A stretch of DNA of 64,000 nt from Janthinobacterium sp. TB1-E2 (GCF_036885605.1 NZ_CP142523.1:4526001-4590000), one strand, 5' to 3'. Numbered from the stretch's first letter, positions 34,082-43,543 are shown. Program-made: numbers and translations. Notes: generated from the sequence alone by a model not told the origin.

Positions 34082-35410
34082 ATGCAGTTCGAGGATTTCG
34101 ACCTTTCCACTCCCGATACCGGGCGGCATGCCGGGGCGGCGCCTGACGCCGACACGCCGGCCGCCACGGCCGTGCGCCTGCAATACCTGCTCGACAATAC
34201 ACCCTCCATCATCTATTGCACCGTGCCCAGCGGCGACTTCAAGATGACGTTCGTCAGCAACAATGCCCTCAATGTCCTGGGCTACCAGCCCGAGGAGATG
34301 GTGGCCGACCCCAACTTCTGGTTCGACCACATCCACCCCGACGATGCGCCCGGCATTTTTTCCAGCCTGGCGCAGATCTTCGTCGAAGGCGCGCGCGCCT
34401 ATGAATACCGCTTCCGCGTGCACGACGGCAGCTACCTGTGGATGCACGACAGCCTGCGCCTCGTGCGCGACGAACACGGCGTGCCGTTCGAGGTGATCGG
34501 CTCGCTGACCGATATCACGGAACGCAAGCGCATGGAAGCGATGCTGCAGGCGCGCGGCGAAGAGCAGCAACTACTGATCAGCAAGTTGCAGGAAGCGCAC
34601 GACCAGCTGCTGCAATCGGAAAAGATGGCGTCCATCGGCCAGCTGGCGGCCGGCATCGCGCATGAAATCAATAACCCGATCGGCTTCGTCAACTCCAACA
34701 TGAGTTCGCTGCAAGGCTATGTCGGCACCCTGTTCGGCGTGATCGGCCAGTACGAGGAGGCGATGCGCGAAACGCCCGATGGCCCGGCCCTGGCCGCGCG
34801 CGTGGCCCAGGTGCGCGACCAGGCCGACCTCGCCTTCCTGCAGGACGACATGGTGGACCTGGTGCGCGAATCGATGGATGGCCTCAAACGCGTGCGCGAC
34901 ATCGTGCAGGCGCTGAAGGATTTTTCCCATGTGGGCGAGACGGACTGGCAAGTGGCCAGCCTGCACGCGGGCCTGGACAGCACCCTGAATATCGTCGCCA
35001 ACGAATTGAAATACAAGGCGCGCATCGAGAAACACTACGGCGAGCTGCCGCAGATACTGTGCCTGGCCTCGCAGCTGAACCAGGTGTTCATGAACCTGCT
35101 TGTCAACGCGGGCCAGGCCATCAGCAGCGATGGCGTGATCAGCATCCGCACCGGCCACGCCGGCGACTGGGTGTGGGTGGAGATCGGTGACACGGGCGCC
35201 GGCATCGCGCCCGAGCACCTGAACCGCATCTTCGAACCGTTCTTCACCACCAAGGCCGTGGGCAGCGGCACGGGCCTGGGCCTGTCGCTGTCGTACGGCA
35301 TCGTCAACAAGCACGGCGGACGTATCGAGGTAGCCTCGGAAGTGGGCCGTGGCACGCGCTTTACCGTGCACCTGCCCGTCACGCCGCCGGCGGCCCCGCC
35401 AGCGCCCTAG
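34082..35410 (+). CDS. PAS-domain sensor histidine kinase
   Basis: A 442-aa cytosolic histidine kinase. A PAS domain with PAC (about residues 30-150) is followed by a short coiled coil, the HisKA H-box with phospho-His194 ([11 protein letters not shown]), and an ATPase domain (about 320-430) with N, G1 (GDTGAGI) and G2 ([14 protein letters not shown]) boxes. The H-box wording is shared with the kinase at 36767. The ATG at 34082 is preferred for its gaggt box over an in-frame ATG at 34046. It faces the five-gene signalling operon with 10 bp between stops. No membrane segment. Input signal unknown. Confidence 0.9.
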   Translation: MQFEDFDLSTPDTGRHAGAAPDADTPAATAVRLQYLLDNTPSIIYCTVPSGDFKMTFVSNNALNVLGYQPEEMVADPNFWFDHIHPDDAPGIFSSLAQIFVEGARAYEYRFRVHDGSYLWMHDSLRLVRDEHGVPFEVIGSLTDITERKRMEAMLQARGEEQQLLISKLQEAHDQLLQSEKMASIGQLAAGIAHEINNPIGFVNSNMSSLQGYVGTLFGVIGQYEEAMRETPDGPALAARVAQVRDQADLAFLQDDMVDLVRESMDGLKRVRDIVQALKDFSHVGETDWQVASLHAGLDSTLNIVANELKYKARIEKHYGELPQILCLASQLNQVFMNLLVNAGQAISSDGVISIRTGHAGDWVWVEIGDTGAGIAPEHLNRIFEPFFTTKAVGSGTGLGLSLSYGIVNKHGGRIEVASEVGRGTRFTVHLPVTPPAAPPAP

Positions 35411-35420
35411 CCTTCCCGCC

Positions 35421-36770
35421 CTAGCCTTCCTTGACGGGCGCGTACACGCGGATGCTCAGACGCCCGCCATTCTTGCCTTCGAAATCGAGCAGCTGGGAAA
35501 TCACGCGGGCCGTCAGCACGTGTTCGGCCGCCAGCAGCATCAGGCCATCGCGGCTGATCAGGTCGCGCGACAGCACCATGCCCGGCTCCAGCTGGCCCGA
35601 CAGCACGGTCAGGTCGCGCGCCGGCGGCTCCGTTTCATCCATGATGCTGCGGAAAGCGGCCACGACGGCCGGGTCGTAGCGCTTGCCGACGCTGTCGTAG
35701 ATCAGGGTCCGCGCTTCCTCGGCGCGCAGGCTGCGCTGCACCATGGCGCCGATCTGCAAGCCATCGTAGTCCGACGCCAGCGCCAGGATGCGCGCGCCCA
35801 TCGGAATGGCCAGGCCCACCAGGCCATCGGGGAAGCCGCCGCCGTCGAAGCGCTCGAGCTGCGAGCGCAGGATCACGGAAACGGCGCGCAGCTCGTCGAG
35901 CGCCATCAGCAATTGCTCGGCGCGCAGCGGATGCTTGCGGAAGGCGGCCAGCTGCTCGCCCGTCCAGGCGCTGGCCGGCAGTTCCAGCACGTCGTCGCTC
36001 AAGCTGAGCTTGCCGATATCCTTGAGCAGGGCCGCGATGAACACGTCGCGCGCCTCCTGCCCTTCCAGACCCAGCGCCAGCGCCAGCTTGCGCGACAGCT
36101 CGGCCACCCGCCGCGCATGGCCGGCCAGCTTGCCGCCGCGCATTTCGATCAGGTTGGAAAACACCTTGATGGTCGTCACGAACGTCGCCTTCAGGCGTTC
36201 ATTGGCCGCCTGCACCTCGTCGTGCGACTGTTTCAGCTGCTGCGTGCGCGTGGCCACCTTCGCTTCCAGGCTGGCGTTGAGCGCCTGCAGCTCCACGTTC
36301 TGGCTGGCCGTCAGCGCTTCGAGGCGCAGTTTTTCCTGCTCCAGCGCGCGCCGTTCCAGCGCGTGGCGCACCACCAGCACGATATCGTTCTCGTCCCAGG
36401 GCTTGGTCACGTAGCGGTAGATCTCGCCCTGGTTGATGGCGTCGAGGATGGACTGGATGTCGGCATAGCCGGTCAGCAGCAAGCGTATGGTGCCGGGCCA
36501 GCGCTGGCGCACCTGGGCCAGGAATTGCGCGCCATCCATGTGCGGCATGCGCATGTCGGAGATGACCAGGTCCACCGTCTCGCTCTCGAGCAGGGCCAGG
36601 CCGGCCGCGCCGCCATCGGCCGTCAGCACGCGGTAGCCGTGCGGACGGAACAGCCGCCGCAGCGACGACAGGATATTCGGTTCGTCGTCGACGCACAGGA
36701 TGGTGGGCGGCGTGGCCGCGGTGCTGGCGCTGGTACTGATGCTCATGCTCATGCTGTCCTGTTCGGTCAT
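35421..36770 (-). CDS. Response regulator with degenerate HD-GYP output
   Basis: A 449-aa response regulator. The receiver (residues 23-140) is intact (Asp28/Asp29, phospho-Asp72, Lys123). A coiled region leads into an HD-GYP-like domain (about 195-375), followed by a small module (395-440). Several HD-GYP metal ligands are replaced: the HD pair reads LLKDIGK (His to Lys250), the HH pair reads SQ before LERFDGGGFP (GYP to GFP), and the later Asp is Ser333. His218, Asp251 and His280 remain. It is probably not an active c-di-GMP phosphodiesterase and may be a binding scaffold. Last gene of the operon, overlapping the kinase gene by ATGA. Confidence 0.88.
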   Translation of the reverse strand: MTEQDSMSMSISTSASTAATPPTILCVDDEPNILSSLRRLFRPHGYRVLTADGGAAGLALLESETVDLVISDMRMPHMDGAQFLAQVRQRWPGTIRLLLTGYADIQSILDAINQGEIYRYVTKPWDENDIVLVVRHALERRALEQEKLRLEALTASQNVELQALNASLEAKVATRTQQLKQSHDEVQAANERLKATFVTTIKVFSNLIEMRGGKLAGHARRVAELSRKLALALGLEGQEARDVFIAALLKDIGKLSLSDDVLELPASAWTGEQLAAFRKHPLRAEQLLMALDELRAVSVILRSQLERFDGGGFPDGLVGLAIPMGARILALASDYDGLQIGAMVQRSLRAEEARTLIYDSVGKRYDPAVVAAFRSIMDETEPPARDLTVLSGQLEPGMVLSRDLISRDGLMLLAAEHVLTARVISQLLDFEGKNGGRLSIRVYAPVKEG

Positions 36771-38248
36771 GGTGCGACGGCCTGCGCCTGGCGCACGGGC
36801 AAAGTGATGCGGAAGGTGGTGCCGCTGCCGATGATGCTGCGCACGTCGATGCGGCCGTGATGCTTTTGTACCGTCGTGTAGGCCAGCGACAGGCCCAGCC
36901 CCGTGCCCTTGCCGACGGCCTTGGTGGTAAAGAACGGATCGAAGATGCGCGACAGGTGTTCGGGCGCGATGCCGCCGCCCGTGTCCTCGACCTCGATCCA
37001 CACTTCCGTCGCGTTGTCGCTGCCCGTGCGCAGGGTGATGCGTCCGCGCTCCTCGTTCATGGCGTGAGCGGCGTTGACGACCAGGTTCATGATCACCTGG
37101 TTCAGCTCGGAAGGCTGGCATTCGATGTCAGGAATGTCGCCATACTCGCGCACCACGTCGGCCTTGTACTTGACCTCGTTATTCACGATATTGAGCGTGG
37201 TATCGATGCCCTGGCGCAGGTCGGCCCAGACCCACTCCTGGTGCGCATCCGTGCGCGAAAAATCCTTCAGGTCCTGCACGATGCGGCGCACGCGCGAAAT
37301 GCCTTCCTTCGACTCGCCCATCAGCATGGGAATGTCGGTACGCAGGAAGTCCAGGTCGATCTGTTCGCGCAGCGCCCGCAGGCGCGCCGCCACCACGGCG
37401 TCGGCGACGGCCGGCTCGGCTTCCTCATAGGCGTCGAGCATGCTGAACAGGTCATCCAGATAGCCTTCCAGGGTGCCGACATTGGAAAACACATAGCCAA
37501 TGGGATTGTTGATCTCGTGCGCCACGCCGGCGGCCAGCTGGCCGATCGAAGCCAGTTTTTCCGACTGCAGCAGCTTTTGCTGGGCCAGCGACAGCTTGCT
37601 GTTCAATTCCGTCAGGGCCAGGTTACGCTCGCGCAATTCCAGGTCGGCGATCTGGCGCTGGCGGATATCGTCGGCCAGGCGTTCGTTCATTTCGGCCAGC
37701 TGGGCAGTGCGCTCGGCCACCAGGTGTTCCAGGTTGTCGTGCGCCTTGCGCAGCGCCAGTTCCGCCAGGCGCCGCTCGCTCACGTCGCGCAGGGTTTCGA
37801 TGGCGCCCACCAGCCGGCCCTGGCGGTCGCGCAGGGGCGCCGCCGTGAAATGCAGCCAGTGGCCGTCAGGGCCGATATCGGGAAAGAAATCCTCGGCCTC
37901 AAAGGCGCCTGGGATCACGGAAGAGCGCTTCAGCTTGCCAAGGTAGCGGTCATTTTCACCGAGCGCGATGTCGTCGGCCACCAGCAGGTCGGCCAGGCAG
38001 GCGCGCGGCTGCCGATAAAACGCCTTCCAGTGGTCGCGCGTGCCGACCATCTCGGCGGCCGTAAAGCCCAGCAGCTGTTCGCAGGCGCTGTTCCAGTGCG
38101 TCACCACGTGCTCCGTGTCGATGGCGAAAGTGGCCACGGGATGGCCGTCGAAAAAGGCCGATAGCGCGATGGTGTCGCCCTGGCGGCGTTCCGGCGTGGC
38201 GGGCAGCGCCTGCCCTGCGTCTGTTTCCATGGCCTCTTTCTTGTTCAT
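36767..38248 (-). CDS. PAS-domain sensor histidine kinase
   Basis: A 493-aa soluble histidine kinase. PAS/PAC (about residues 28-160), a long coiled coil (about 165-225), the HisKA box with His244 ([11 protein letters not shown]), then an ATPase domain with DTGGGI and [13 protein letters not shown] boxes. Its H-box is nearly identical to that of the plus-strand kinase at 34082, so both may feed the same response regulators. Both ends overlap neighbours by ATGA: upstream with the HDOD gene, downstream with the degenerate HD-GYP regulator. Confidence 0.9.
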   Translation of the reverse strand: MNKKEAMETDAGQALPATPERRQGDTIALSAFFDGHPVATFAIDTEHVVTHWNSACEQLLGFTAAEMVGTRDHWKAFYRQPRACLADLLVADDIALGENDRYLGKLKRSSVIPGAFEAEDFFPDIGPDGHWLHFTAAPLRDRQGRLVGAIETLRDVSERRLAELALRKAHDNLEHLVAERTAQLAEMNERLADDIRQRQIADLELRERNLALTELNSKLSLAQQKLLQSEKLASIGQLAAGVAHEINNPIGYVFSNVGTLEGYLDDLFSMLDAYEEAEPAVADAVVAARLRALREQIDLDFLRTDIPMLMGESKEGISRVRRIVQDLKDFSRTDAHQEWVWADLRQGIDTTLNIVNNEVKYKADVVREYGDIPDIECQPSELNQVIMNLVVNAAHAMNEERGRITLRTGSDNATEVWIEVEDTGGGIAPEHLSRIFDPFFTTKAVGKGTGLGLSLAYTTVQKHHGRIDVRSIIGSGTTFRITLPVRQAQAVAP

Positions 38249-39084
38249 GCCAGCATGATCCGCGACATTTCATCGAAGGTGTGTTCCGTTTGCCCCAGCA
38301 GCGCCAGCCAGGCCTGCTCGTCCAGCGCGACGCTGCGCCAGCCCGCCGGCGACAGGGGCGGCACCAGCGCATCGTCGACGCCGGCCAAGTCGAGCGCCAG
38401 GGCGACGGCATTGGCCAGGTGCACGGCCAGCGGCAAGCCGCCCGCTTCCAGCCGGTCGATGCTGTGGTGGTCGGCCACCGCCTGCTGTATCGCCTCGGGA
38501 AACTTCCAGTAGGCGGCCAGGGCGCTGCCCACCTGCGCGTGATCGATGCCGATGACGGCCAGTTCCGCATCGGCCATCTGGCAGTCATGCGCCTGGCGGT
38601 AGCTGCGCACAAGCGCATGCTCGGCCGGGAAGCGCGTCACCAGCACCAGGGTGCCCAGGTCGTGCAGCAGGCCTGCCGTGAACGCCGTTTCGGGATTGAC
38701 GCGCAAGTGCGGCGCCAGCAGGCGCGCGGCGATCGCCGTGGCCAGCGAGTGGCGCCAGAACGCCTGGAAATCGAAGCCGCCGCTGACGGGCGCGAAGCTG
38801 CCCGTCAGGGCGCAGGCCGTGACGACGGTGCGGATGCTGTGAAAGCCCAGCACGGAAACGGCTTGCGGGATGCTGGTGACCTTCGATTGCATGCCGTAGA
38901 ACGAGGAATTGGCGATGCGCAGGGTCTTTGCCGCCAGGCCCTGGTCCAGCTCGATCTTTTGTGCCAGCACGTGCACGTCCGTGTCGTCCTGGTCCATGCT
39001 CGACAGCAGCTCCAGCACCACCACGGGCAGCGAAGGCAGTTCCTGTATCTGGCGGATGATATGTTCAAAACTGAGCCGTGTCAT
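38245..39084 (-). CDS. HDOD domain protein
   Basis: A 279-aa protein made almost wholly of an HDOD domain (about residues 5-215), recognised by LPSLPVVVLELLSSMDQDDTD, the LAAKTLRIANSSFYG block and GFHSIRTVVTACALTG. HDOD domains are HD-like folds usually without catalytic activity, common in signal transduction with histidine kinases and diguanylate cyclases. A C-terminal tail of about 60 residues follows. Third gene in the signalling operon, with ATGA overlaps at both ends. Confidence 0.9.
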   Translation of the reverse strand: MTRLSFEHIIRQIQELPSLPVVVLELLSSMDQDDTDVHVLAQKIELDQGLAAKTLRIANSSFYGMQSKVTSIPQAVSVLGFHSIRTVVTACALTGSFAPVSGGFDFQAFWRHSLATAIAARLLAPHLRVNPETAFTAGLLHDLGTLVLVTRFPAEHALVRSYRQAHDCQMADAELAVIGIDHAQVGSALAAYWKFPEAIQQAVADHHSIDRLEAGGLPLAVHLANAVALALDLAGVDDALVPPLSPAGWRSVALDEQAWLALLGQTEHTFDEMSRIMLA

Positions 39085-39413
39085 GTGGCGCCCCCTTGCC
39101 GGTAGCGCTGCAGCAGTGCCAGCAGTTCGGCCCCGGCGGAATCGGGCGGCGTGGCGCGGAACAGCACGGCCAGCCGTTCCAGGCGGCGCAAGCGTTCCTG
39201 CTCGGCATGCGCCTGCGCGGCGGGGTCAAGCACCTCGTCCATGACGACGCGGCAGCTCTCCACATTGCGCCTGCGCAAGGCCGTCAGGTTCGCCGCCGTC
39301 AGGGTGGCCCCCTGTGCCAGCAGCACGGTGCCGCTGGCATCGCTCAGCGCCTGCGCCAGCACCATGCCTTCCTGCGCCTGTTCCATGGAAATCTCGCGTC
39401 CGCCTTCACTCAT
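39081..39413 (-). CDS. Small protein with GMVL module
   Basis: A 110-aa soluble protein. Residues 16-57 (starting GMVLAQALSDASGTVLLAQG) resemble the repeated accessory module found in HD-GYP proteins, and the same module is seen at the end of the degenerate HD-GYP protein of this operon (396-440). The rest is Arg/Leu/Ala-rich helix. ATGA overlaps link it to the response-regulator gene before and the HDOD gene after. A partner or adaptor role in the phosphorelay is likely by position; no named family is assigned. Confidence 0.7.
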   Translation of the reverse strand: MSEGGREISMEQAQEGMVLAQALSDASGTVLLAQGATLTAANLTALRRRNVESCRVVMDEVLDPAAQAHAEQERLRRLERLAVLFRATPPDSAGAELLALLQRYRQGGAT

Positions 39414-40276
39414 GTGCCCTCCCCATGGCGGCTCAAGGTGACGAGGCTGCCGCGCGAGCGCGAATGCAGGCCCATCGGATGGACGGCCACGGCATACGGC
39501 TGGCCATCGATGGCGGCCAGGCGGGGCGCGCCCTGCCCGTCGAACAGCTGCGGCAAGACGATCGCCGCCTCGTTGCCCAGCAGGGCCGCGCCCCGTTCGA
39601 ACAGGTTGGCCGCCGCCGCGTTGATGAAGGCGATCATGCCGTCTTCATCGAGCCCGATCACGGGCAGCGGCAAAAATTGCAGCAATTCGCGCGCGATGCC
39701 CAGGCTGACTTCGTCGCGGCTGATCTGGTGCTGCTGCTGGCGCACCAGCGCCTGCATGGCCGCATTCGCCGCCGCCAGCGCCTGGTTGGCCTCGCGCAGC
39801 TGCGCATTGAGGCGCACATTGTCGTCGTCGATACCCTTCAGGCGGAAGGCTTCGGCGATATGCTCGCGCAGCTGATGGTCTTCCCAGGGTTTGGTGAGGA
39901 ATTTGAAAATGGCGCCCTCGTTGACGGCGTCCGTGACGGCTTGCAATTCCGTATAGCCCGACAGCATGATGCGTATGGTTTGCGGACACAGCAGCTTGGC
40001 CTTGCGCAGGAAGTCGGCGCCCAGCATGCCGGGCATGCGCTGATCCGACACGATCACGTCGACCGTATGGCTGGCCAATACGTCCAGCCCTTCCTGGCCG
40101 CCGTTGGCCGTCAGGATATGGTAGCCATCGCGCCGCAGCAGCCGCTTGAGGGAAGCGAGGATATTCGGCTCGTCATCGACCAGCAGCAAGGTGCGCGGCG
40201 GGGCCACGGCCTGCTGCCCGGCATCCACCGCCAGCGCCGCAGTACCCGGCATGCCATGCTCGTCGTGCACATCCAT
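39410..40276 (-). CDS. Response regulator with PAS-like output
   Basis: A 288-aa regulator, first gene of the operon. The receiver (about residues 28-145) is intact: Asp34/Asp35, phospho-Asp78, Lys129. A coiled linker (about 150-190) leads into a PAS-like domain (about 200-285), recognised from LPLPVIGLDEDGMIAFINAAA. There is no DNA-binding or enzymatic output. The start ATG at 40276 has a gaggat box. Gene order and overlaps suggest it acts with the downstream kinase and the HDOD protein. Confidence 0.88.
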   Translation of the reverse strand: MDVHDEHGMPGTAALAVDAGQQAVAPPRTLLLVDDEPNILASLKRLLRRDGYHILTANGGQEGLDVLASHTVDVIVSDQRMPGMLGADFLRKAKLLCPQTIRIMLSGYTELQAVTDAVNEGAIFKFLTKPWEDHQLREHIAEAFRLKGIDDDNVRLNAQLREANQALAAANAAMQALVRQQQHQISRDEVSLGIARELLQFLPLPVIGLDEDGMIAFINAAAANLFERGAALLGNEAAIVLPQLFDGQGAPRLAAIDGQPYAVAVHPMGLHSRSRGSLVTLSRHGEGT

Positions 40277-40423
40277 CGGACCATCCTCTCATCGCCATGG
40301 CGAAATCGGAGCTTGCCTGGAGGGGGAATCTGCCGCACGTGACAGTCTTGCGAGTCTTGCGCGGCAGCCAGCTTGCGTTGAAATTATACGACTAAATATT
40401 CCCGTATGACACTAATCCGGCAC

Positions 40424-40888
40424 TTATCCGCGCCGCGCCGGACAAGGCGTGTCGCGGTAAAACACAAAGCCGCCCAGGCCGATGGCCTTGGTATCGGCGT
40501 TCACGCCATACACCAGCGTGCTCTTGTCCGCCTCAATGCGCAACAGGTTCATATGTTGGACGATTTGCGCGTGCGACAGTTCCAGCGATGGCGTCGGCGC
40601 CAGTTGCAAACGCAGTTCGGACGCGGCGCCATCGTACGCCCAGCGGCCCGGGTTGAAAAAGGCGAAACCGCCATCGAAACGCAGGCTGCCATCCTTGAAC
40701 TGGGTCAGGCAAATGCCGGGAAATTCGCTGGGCGGGTTGTACCAGGTGGCGGCCACGGCGGCATCGGCAGGCGTCTTGCCCGGCATCTGCATGCTGGCTG
40801 TGCCATTGTTTCCGCCCAAGCCGGCGCAACCGGCCAGCGCCAGCGCGCAAGCCAGAGCGCCCGCGCGCGTGATGAATATCATGTGCAT
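40424..40888 (-). CDS. Lipoprotein of unknown function
   Basis: A 154-aa protein with a lipoprotein signal (lipobox LAGC, Cys about residue 21). The mature part is about 130 residues with two further Cys (PGICLTQF and DTPCPA) that may form a disulfide and a beta-rich pattern (GSLRFDGGFAFFNPGRWAYDG). The ATG at 40888 has an aaggggac box; an in-frame ATG at 40882 is less favoured. Stands alone, between the signalling operon and rhlE. Family not recognised. Confidence 0.75.
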   Translation of the reverse strand: MHMIFITRAGALACALALAGCAGLGGNNGTASMQMPGKTPADAAVAATWYNPPSEFPGICLTQFKDGSLRFDGGFAFFNPGRWAYDGAASELRLQLAPTPSLELSHAQIVQHMNLLRIEADKSTLVYGVNADTKAIGLGGFVFYRDTPCPARRG

Positions 40889-40969
40889 TGCCGTCCCCTT
40901 GCTTTATAGAAACATCATCTTAAAGCGGGACGGCCAGCCGTTCAAGCGGCTAGCGCACATAAGGGGAAT

Positions 40970-42223
40970 TTAGTTGCCCTCGGCCGCCTTGGCAGCCGCT
41001 TCGCGCAATTTGTCCTTCTTGCTCTTGCGCGCGCCCTTCACGCCGCCGTTCACCGTGTCCGTAACGGGATTCACGGGCGCGGGCAATTCCGTCGGCTCGA
41101 AACCGGCCACCACTTCGCGCACGATGCGCAAGTCGTTGCGGTTTTCGATCAGGCGGAAATGCGCTTCCGTGTCGGCCGTCACGAAGCTGATGGCCGTGCC
41201 GCTTTCGCCGGCGCGGCCCGTGCGGCCGATGCGGTGCGTGTAGTCGACGGCCGAACGGGGCAAGTCATAGTTGACGACGGCCGGCAAGCCGGCGATGTCG
41301 ATGCCGCGCGCCGCCACGTCGGTGGCCACCAGCACCTGCAAACGGCAGGCCTTGAAGTCGGCCAGCAGCTGGCTGCGCGTGCCCTGGCTGAATTCACCGT
41401 GGAAAGCGCCCACGTGCAGGCCCGCGCGCTGCAGCTTGTCGGCCACGTGCTCGGCCGCGTACTTGGTGGCGACGAACACCAGCACGCGCTCCCACTGCTG
41501 CTGCAGGATCAGGTAGCGCAGCAGCTGCGTGCGGCGTGGCACGTCGACCGTGATGGCGCGCTGCACGATGTCGGGCTTGTCCTGCGGTTCGGACGCCACC
41601 TCGATGCGCACGGGCTCCTTGAGCAGGCTGTCGGCCAGCGCCTGCACGCTGTCGGGGAAGGTGGCCGAGAAGAACAGGTTTTGCCGCTGCTTGGGCAGCA
41701 GCGCGAGGATGGCGTTGATCTCCTCGCTGAAACCCATGTCGAGCAGGCGGTCGGCCTCGTCGAGCACGCACAGCGACACGCCGCCGAGTTTCACGGCATT
41801 CTGGCGCACCAGATCGAGCAAACGGCCCGGCGTGGCGACGACGATATCGGCGCCGCCACGCAAGTCCATCATCTGCGGATTGATCGACACGCCGCCGAAC
41901 AGCACGGAAATCTTCAGTTTGATCGGCAGCGGCTTGGCCAGCGCGTGCACGGTCTGCCCCACCTGCGCCGCCAGCTCGCGCGTGGGCACGAGGATCAGCG
42001 CGCGCACCTGGCGCGGACCGGAAACGGGCGCCATCAGCGCCTGCAGCAGCGGCAGCGCGTAGGCGGCCGTCTTGCCGGAACCCGTCTGGGCCGCGCCCAG
42101 CACGTCGCTGCCGCGCAGGATGGCGGGAATGGCGGCCGCCTGGATGGCCGTCGGCGCGGCATAGCCGGCCTTGTCAACGGCGCGGACCAGGGCGGGAATC
42201 AGACCCAGTGAGGAAAATGGCAT
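40970..42223 (-). CDS. rhlE: ATP-dependent RNA helicase RhlE
   Basis: A 417-aa DEAD-box RNA helicase of the RhlE type. The Q motif (FSSLGLIPALVRAV ... TAIQAAAIP), motif I (AQTGSGKT), DEAD (VLDEADRLLDMGF), SAT and HRIGRTGRAGE motifs are present. The C-terminal tail (about 375-417) is short and Lys/Ala-rich, unlike the long Gly-rich tail of the helicase at 14300. It has an aagaagg box before the ATG at 42223 and a strong hairpin in its leader. Confidence 0.92.
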   Translation of the reverse strand: MPFSSLGLIPALVRAVDKAGYAAPTAIQAAAIPAILRGSDVLGAAQTGSGKTAAYALPLLQALMAPVSGPRQVRALILVPTRELAAQVGQTVHALAKPLPIKLKISVLFGGVSINPQMMDLRGGADIVVATPGRLLDLVRQNAVKLGGVSLCVLDEADRLLDMGFSEEINAILALLPKQRQNLFFSATFPDSVQALADSLLKEPVRIEVASEPQDKPDIVQRAITVDVPRRTQLLRYLILQQQWERVLVFVATKYAAEHVADKLQRAGLHVGAFHGEFSQGTRSQLLADFKACRLQVLVATDVAARGIDIAGLPAVVNYDLPRSAVDYTHRIGRTGRAGESGTAISFVTADTEAHFRLIENRNDLRIVREVVAGFEPTELPAPVNPVTDTVNGGVKGARKSKKDKLREAAAKAAEGN

Positions 42224-42250
42224 AGCGGGCCTTCTTTATTCGTAAAGTGA

Positions 42251-42275
42251 GACCGGCCGCGAAAGGCGGCCGGTC
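42251..42275 (-). other. Perfect 10-bp hairpin upstream of rhlE
   Basis: gaccggccgc-gaaag-gcggccggtc forms a perfect 10-bp stem with a 5-nt loop, 28 nt before the rhlE start on the minus strand. Without a T-tract it does not look like a simple terminator for the preceding DUF4105 gene; it may be a leader structure. A -10-like TATACT at about 42290 (minus strand) could place it in the rhlE transcript. Confidence 0.5.
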
Positions 42276-42303
42276 GGATATGGCGACAGTATAAGGCAGA
42301 CAG

Positions 42304-43362
42304 CTATTGCTTGGGCATTTGCAGCTTCGGATAACCCGCTTCATCGTAGCCCGGCATGCCGCGGCGGATCGTGTGCGAAAAATCCGCATCGTCGTTGGCC
42401 GCCCGCGCGCGCGCCGTGACGTGGCCCCCATCGCGCAGCTGCTGGAAACTCAGGCCGGGCACCAGGCCCTGCACGTCGAACAAGTAGCGGTCCAGGTAGC
42501 CCGAGGCCATCAGCCGGTAGTCGAGCGGCAGGCCCGGCACGATGCGGCGCACCATCTCGAAGACGATGGTGGTGCAGTTGGCCGTCAGGGTATTGTAGAA
42601 CTGCGGCTTGGCCTTCAGCGATTGCGCCTCGTCCAGGTAGGCGAGGAACAGCGAGCGCATGGCCGTTTTGGGCATCATGACGCGGTACAGATGCATGTCC
42701 TCGCCGCGCGCATTCGTGCGCACGCGCAGGATGTCGCGCTCGTCGGCGGCGATCAGGCTCATCTCGAAATGCTTGAAGAAGCCGCCGATGGCGGAAAAGC
42801 TCTCGCCCTTCTCCTTGCGGATCTCGATGGAGAACGTCAAAAAGCGCCCGTCCGCAAAGCCGAACGAGATCAGCGTATGCGCGATGTAGGGTCCCGTCCA
42901 GTACGACAGCGCCGTATCCACCGTGCGCAGTTCGTCGAGGTCGTAGCTGCGCTGCTCCCACTTGACCGTGTAGTCGTCATCGCTGCGCCAGTCGAAATTG
43001 CGCACATTGTCCAGGGTGACGAGATTGCCCTTGACCGTACCCGTGACGTTGCGCGCCACGTCGTCGGCCCACACCCTTTCCTGCTTCGGCGTGATGAAAC
43101 TCCACCACACGAGCAGCAGGATAAAACCGGCCGCATACGGCAGCAGCACGCGCATGTCGCCGCGCATCCACCACAGCGCGATGCTGGCCACGCCCAGCGC
43201 AACCCACAGCAAGGCGCCGATGCCTTGCGCCGCCGTGCCGCCGGATAGCTGGTACCACAGCGCCAGCGCGCCCCACAATGCAGTCAACAGGATAATCAGG
43301 GAAACGGCCATTTTGCCGAGGGTGGCCAGCACGGAGCGGGCACGCAGTGATAAGAAAGTCAT
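42304..43362 (-). CDS. DUF4105 membrane protein
   Basis: A 352-aa inner-membrane protein with three hydrophobic helices in the first 90 residues (about 18-40, 48-66, 70-88) and a periplasmic C-terminal domain of the DUF4105 type. That domain contains NCTTIVFEMVRR, whose Cys is a likely nucleophile of the papain-like fold attributed to this family, plus HTLISFGF with a candidate His. A role in envelope or lipoprotein processing is suggested by the family; no substrate known. Transcribed toward rhlE. Confidence 0.82.
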   Translation of the reverse strand: MTFLSLRARSVLATLGKMAVSLIILLTALWGALALWYQLSGGTAAQGIGALLWVALGVASIALWWMRGDMRVLLPYAAGFILLLVWWSFITPKQERVWADDVARNVTGTVKGNLVTLDNVRNFDWRSDDDYTVKWEQRSYDLDELRTVDTALSYWTGPYIAHTLISFGFADGRFLTFSIEIRKEKGESFSAIGGFFKHFEMSLIAADERDILRVRTNARGEDMHLYRVMMPKTAMRSLFLAYLDEAQSLKAKPQFYNTLTANCTTIVFEMVRRIVPGLPLDYRLMASGYLDRYLFDVQGLVPGLSFQQLRDGGHVTARARAANDDADFSHTIRRGMPGYDEAGYPKLQMPKQ

Positions 43363-43543
43363 GCCCCGATTATAAGGGCAAGCTCAGGAACAGGTGAGTT
43401 CAGGCAAGTTTCGCTGCAACAGGAGGCTGCAGTAAAAGCATTGCTTGCCTGCCAATTTATTTCATGAGAGCATGTTGCCAAATAAAATGTATAGACAAGG
43501 CTGCCTGTCACGGCAGCGATACCTTGCCATCCCAGGAGACACC

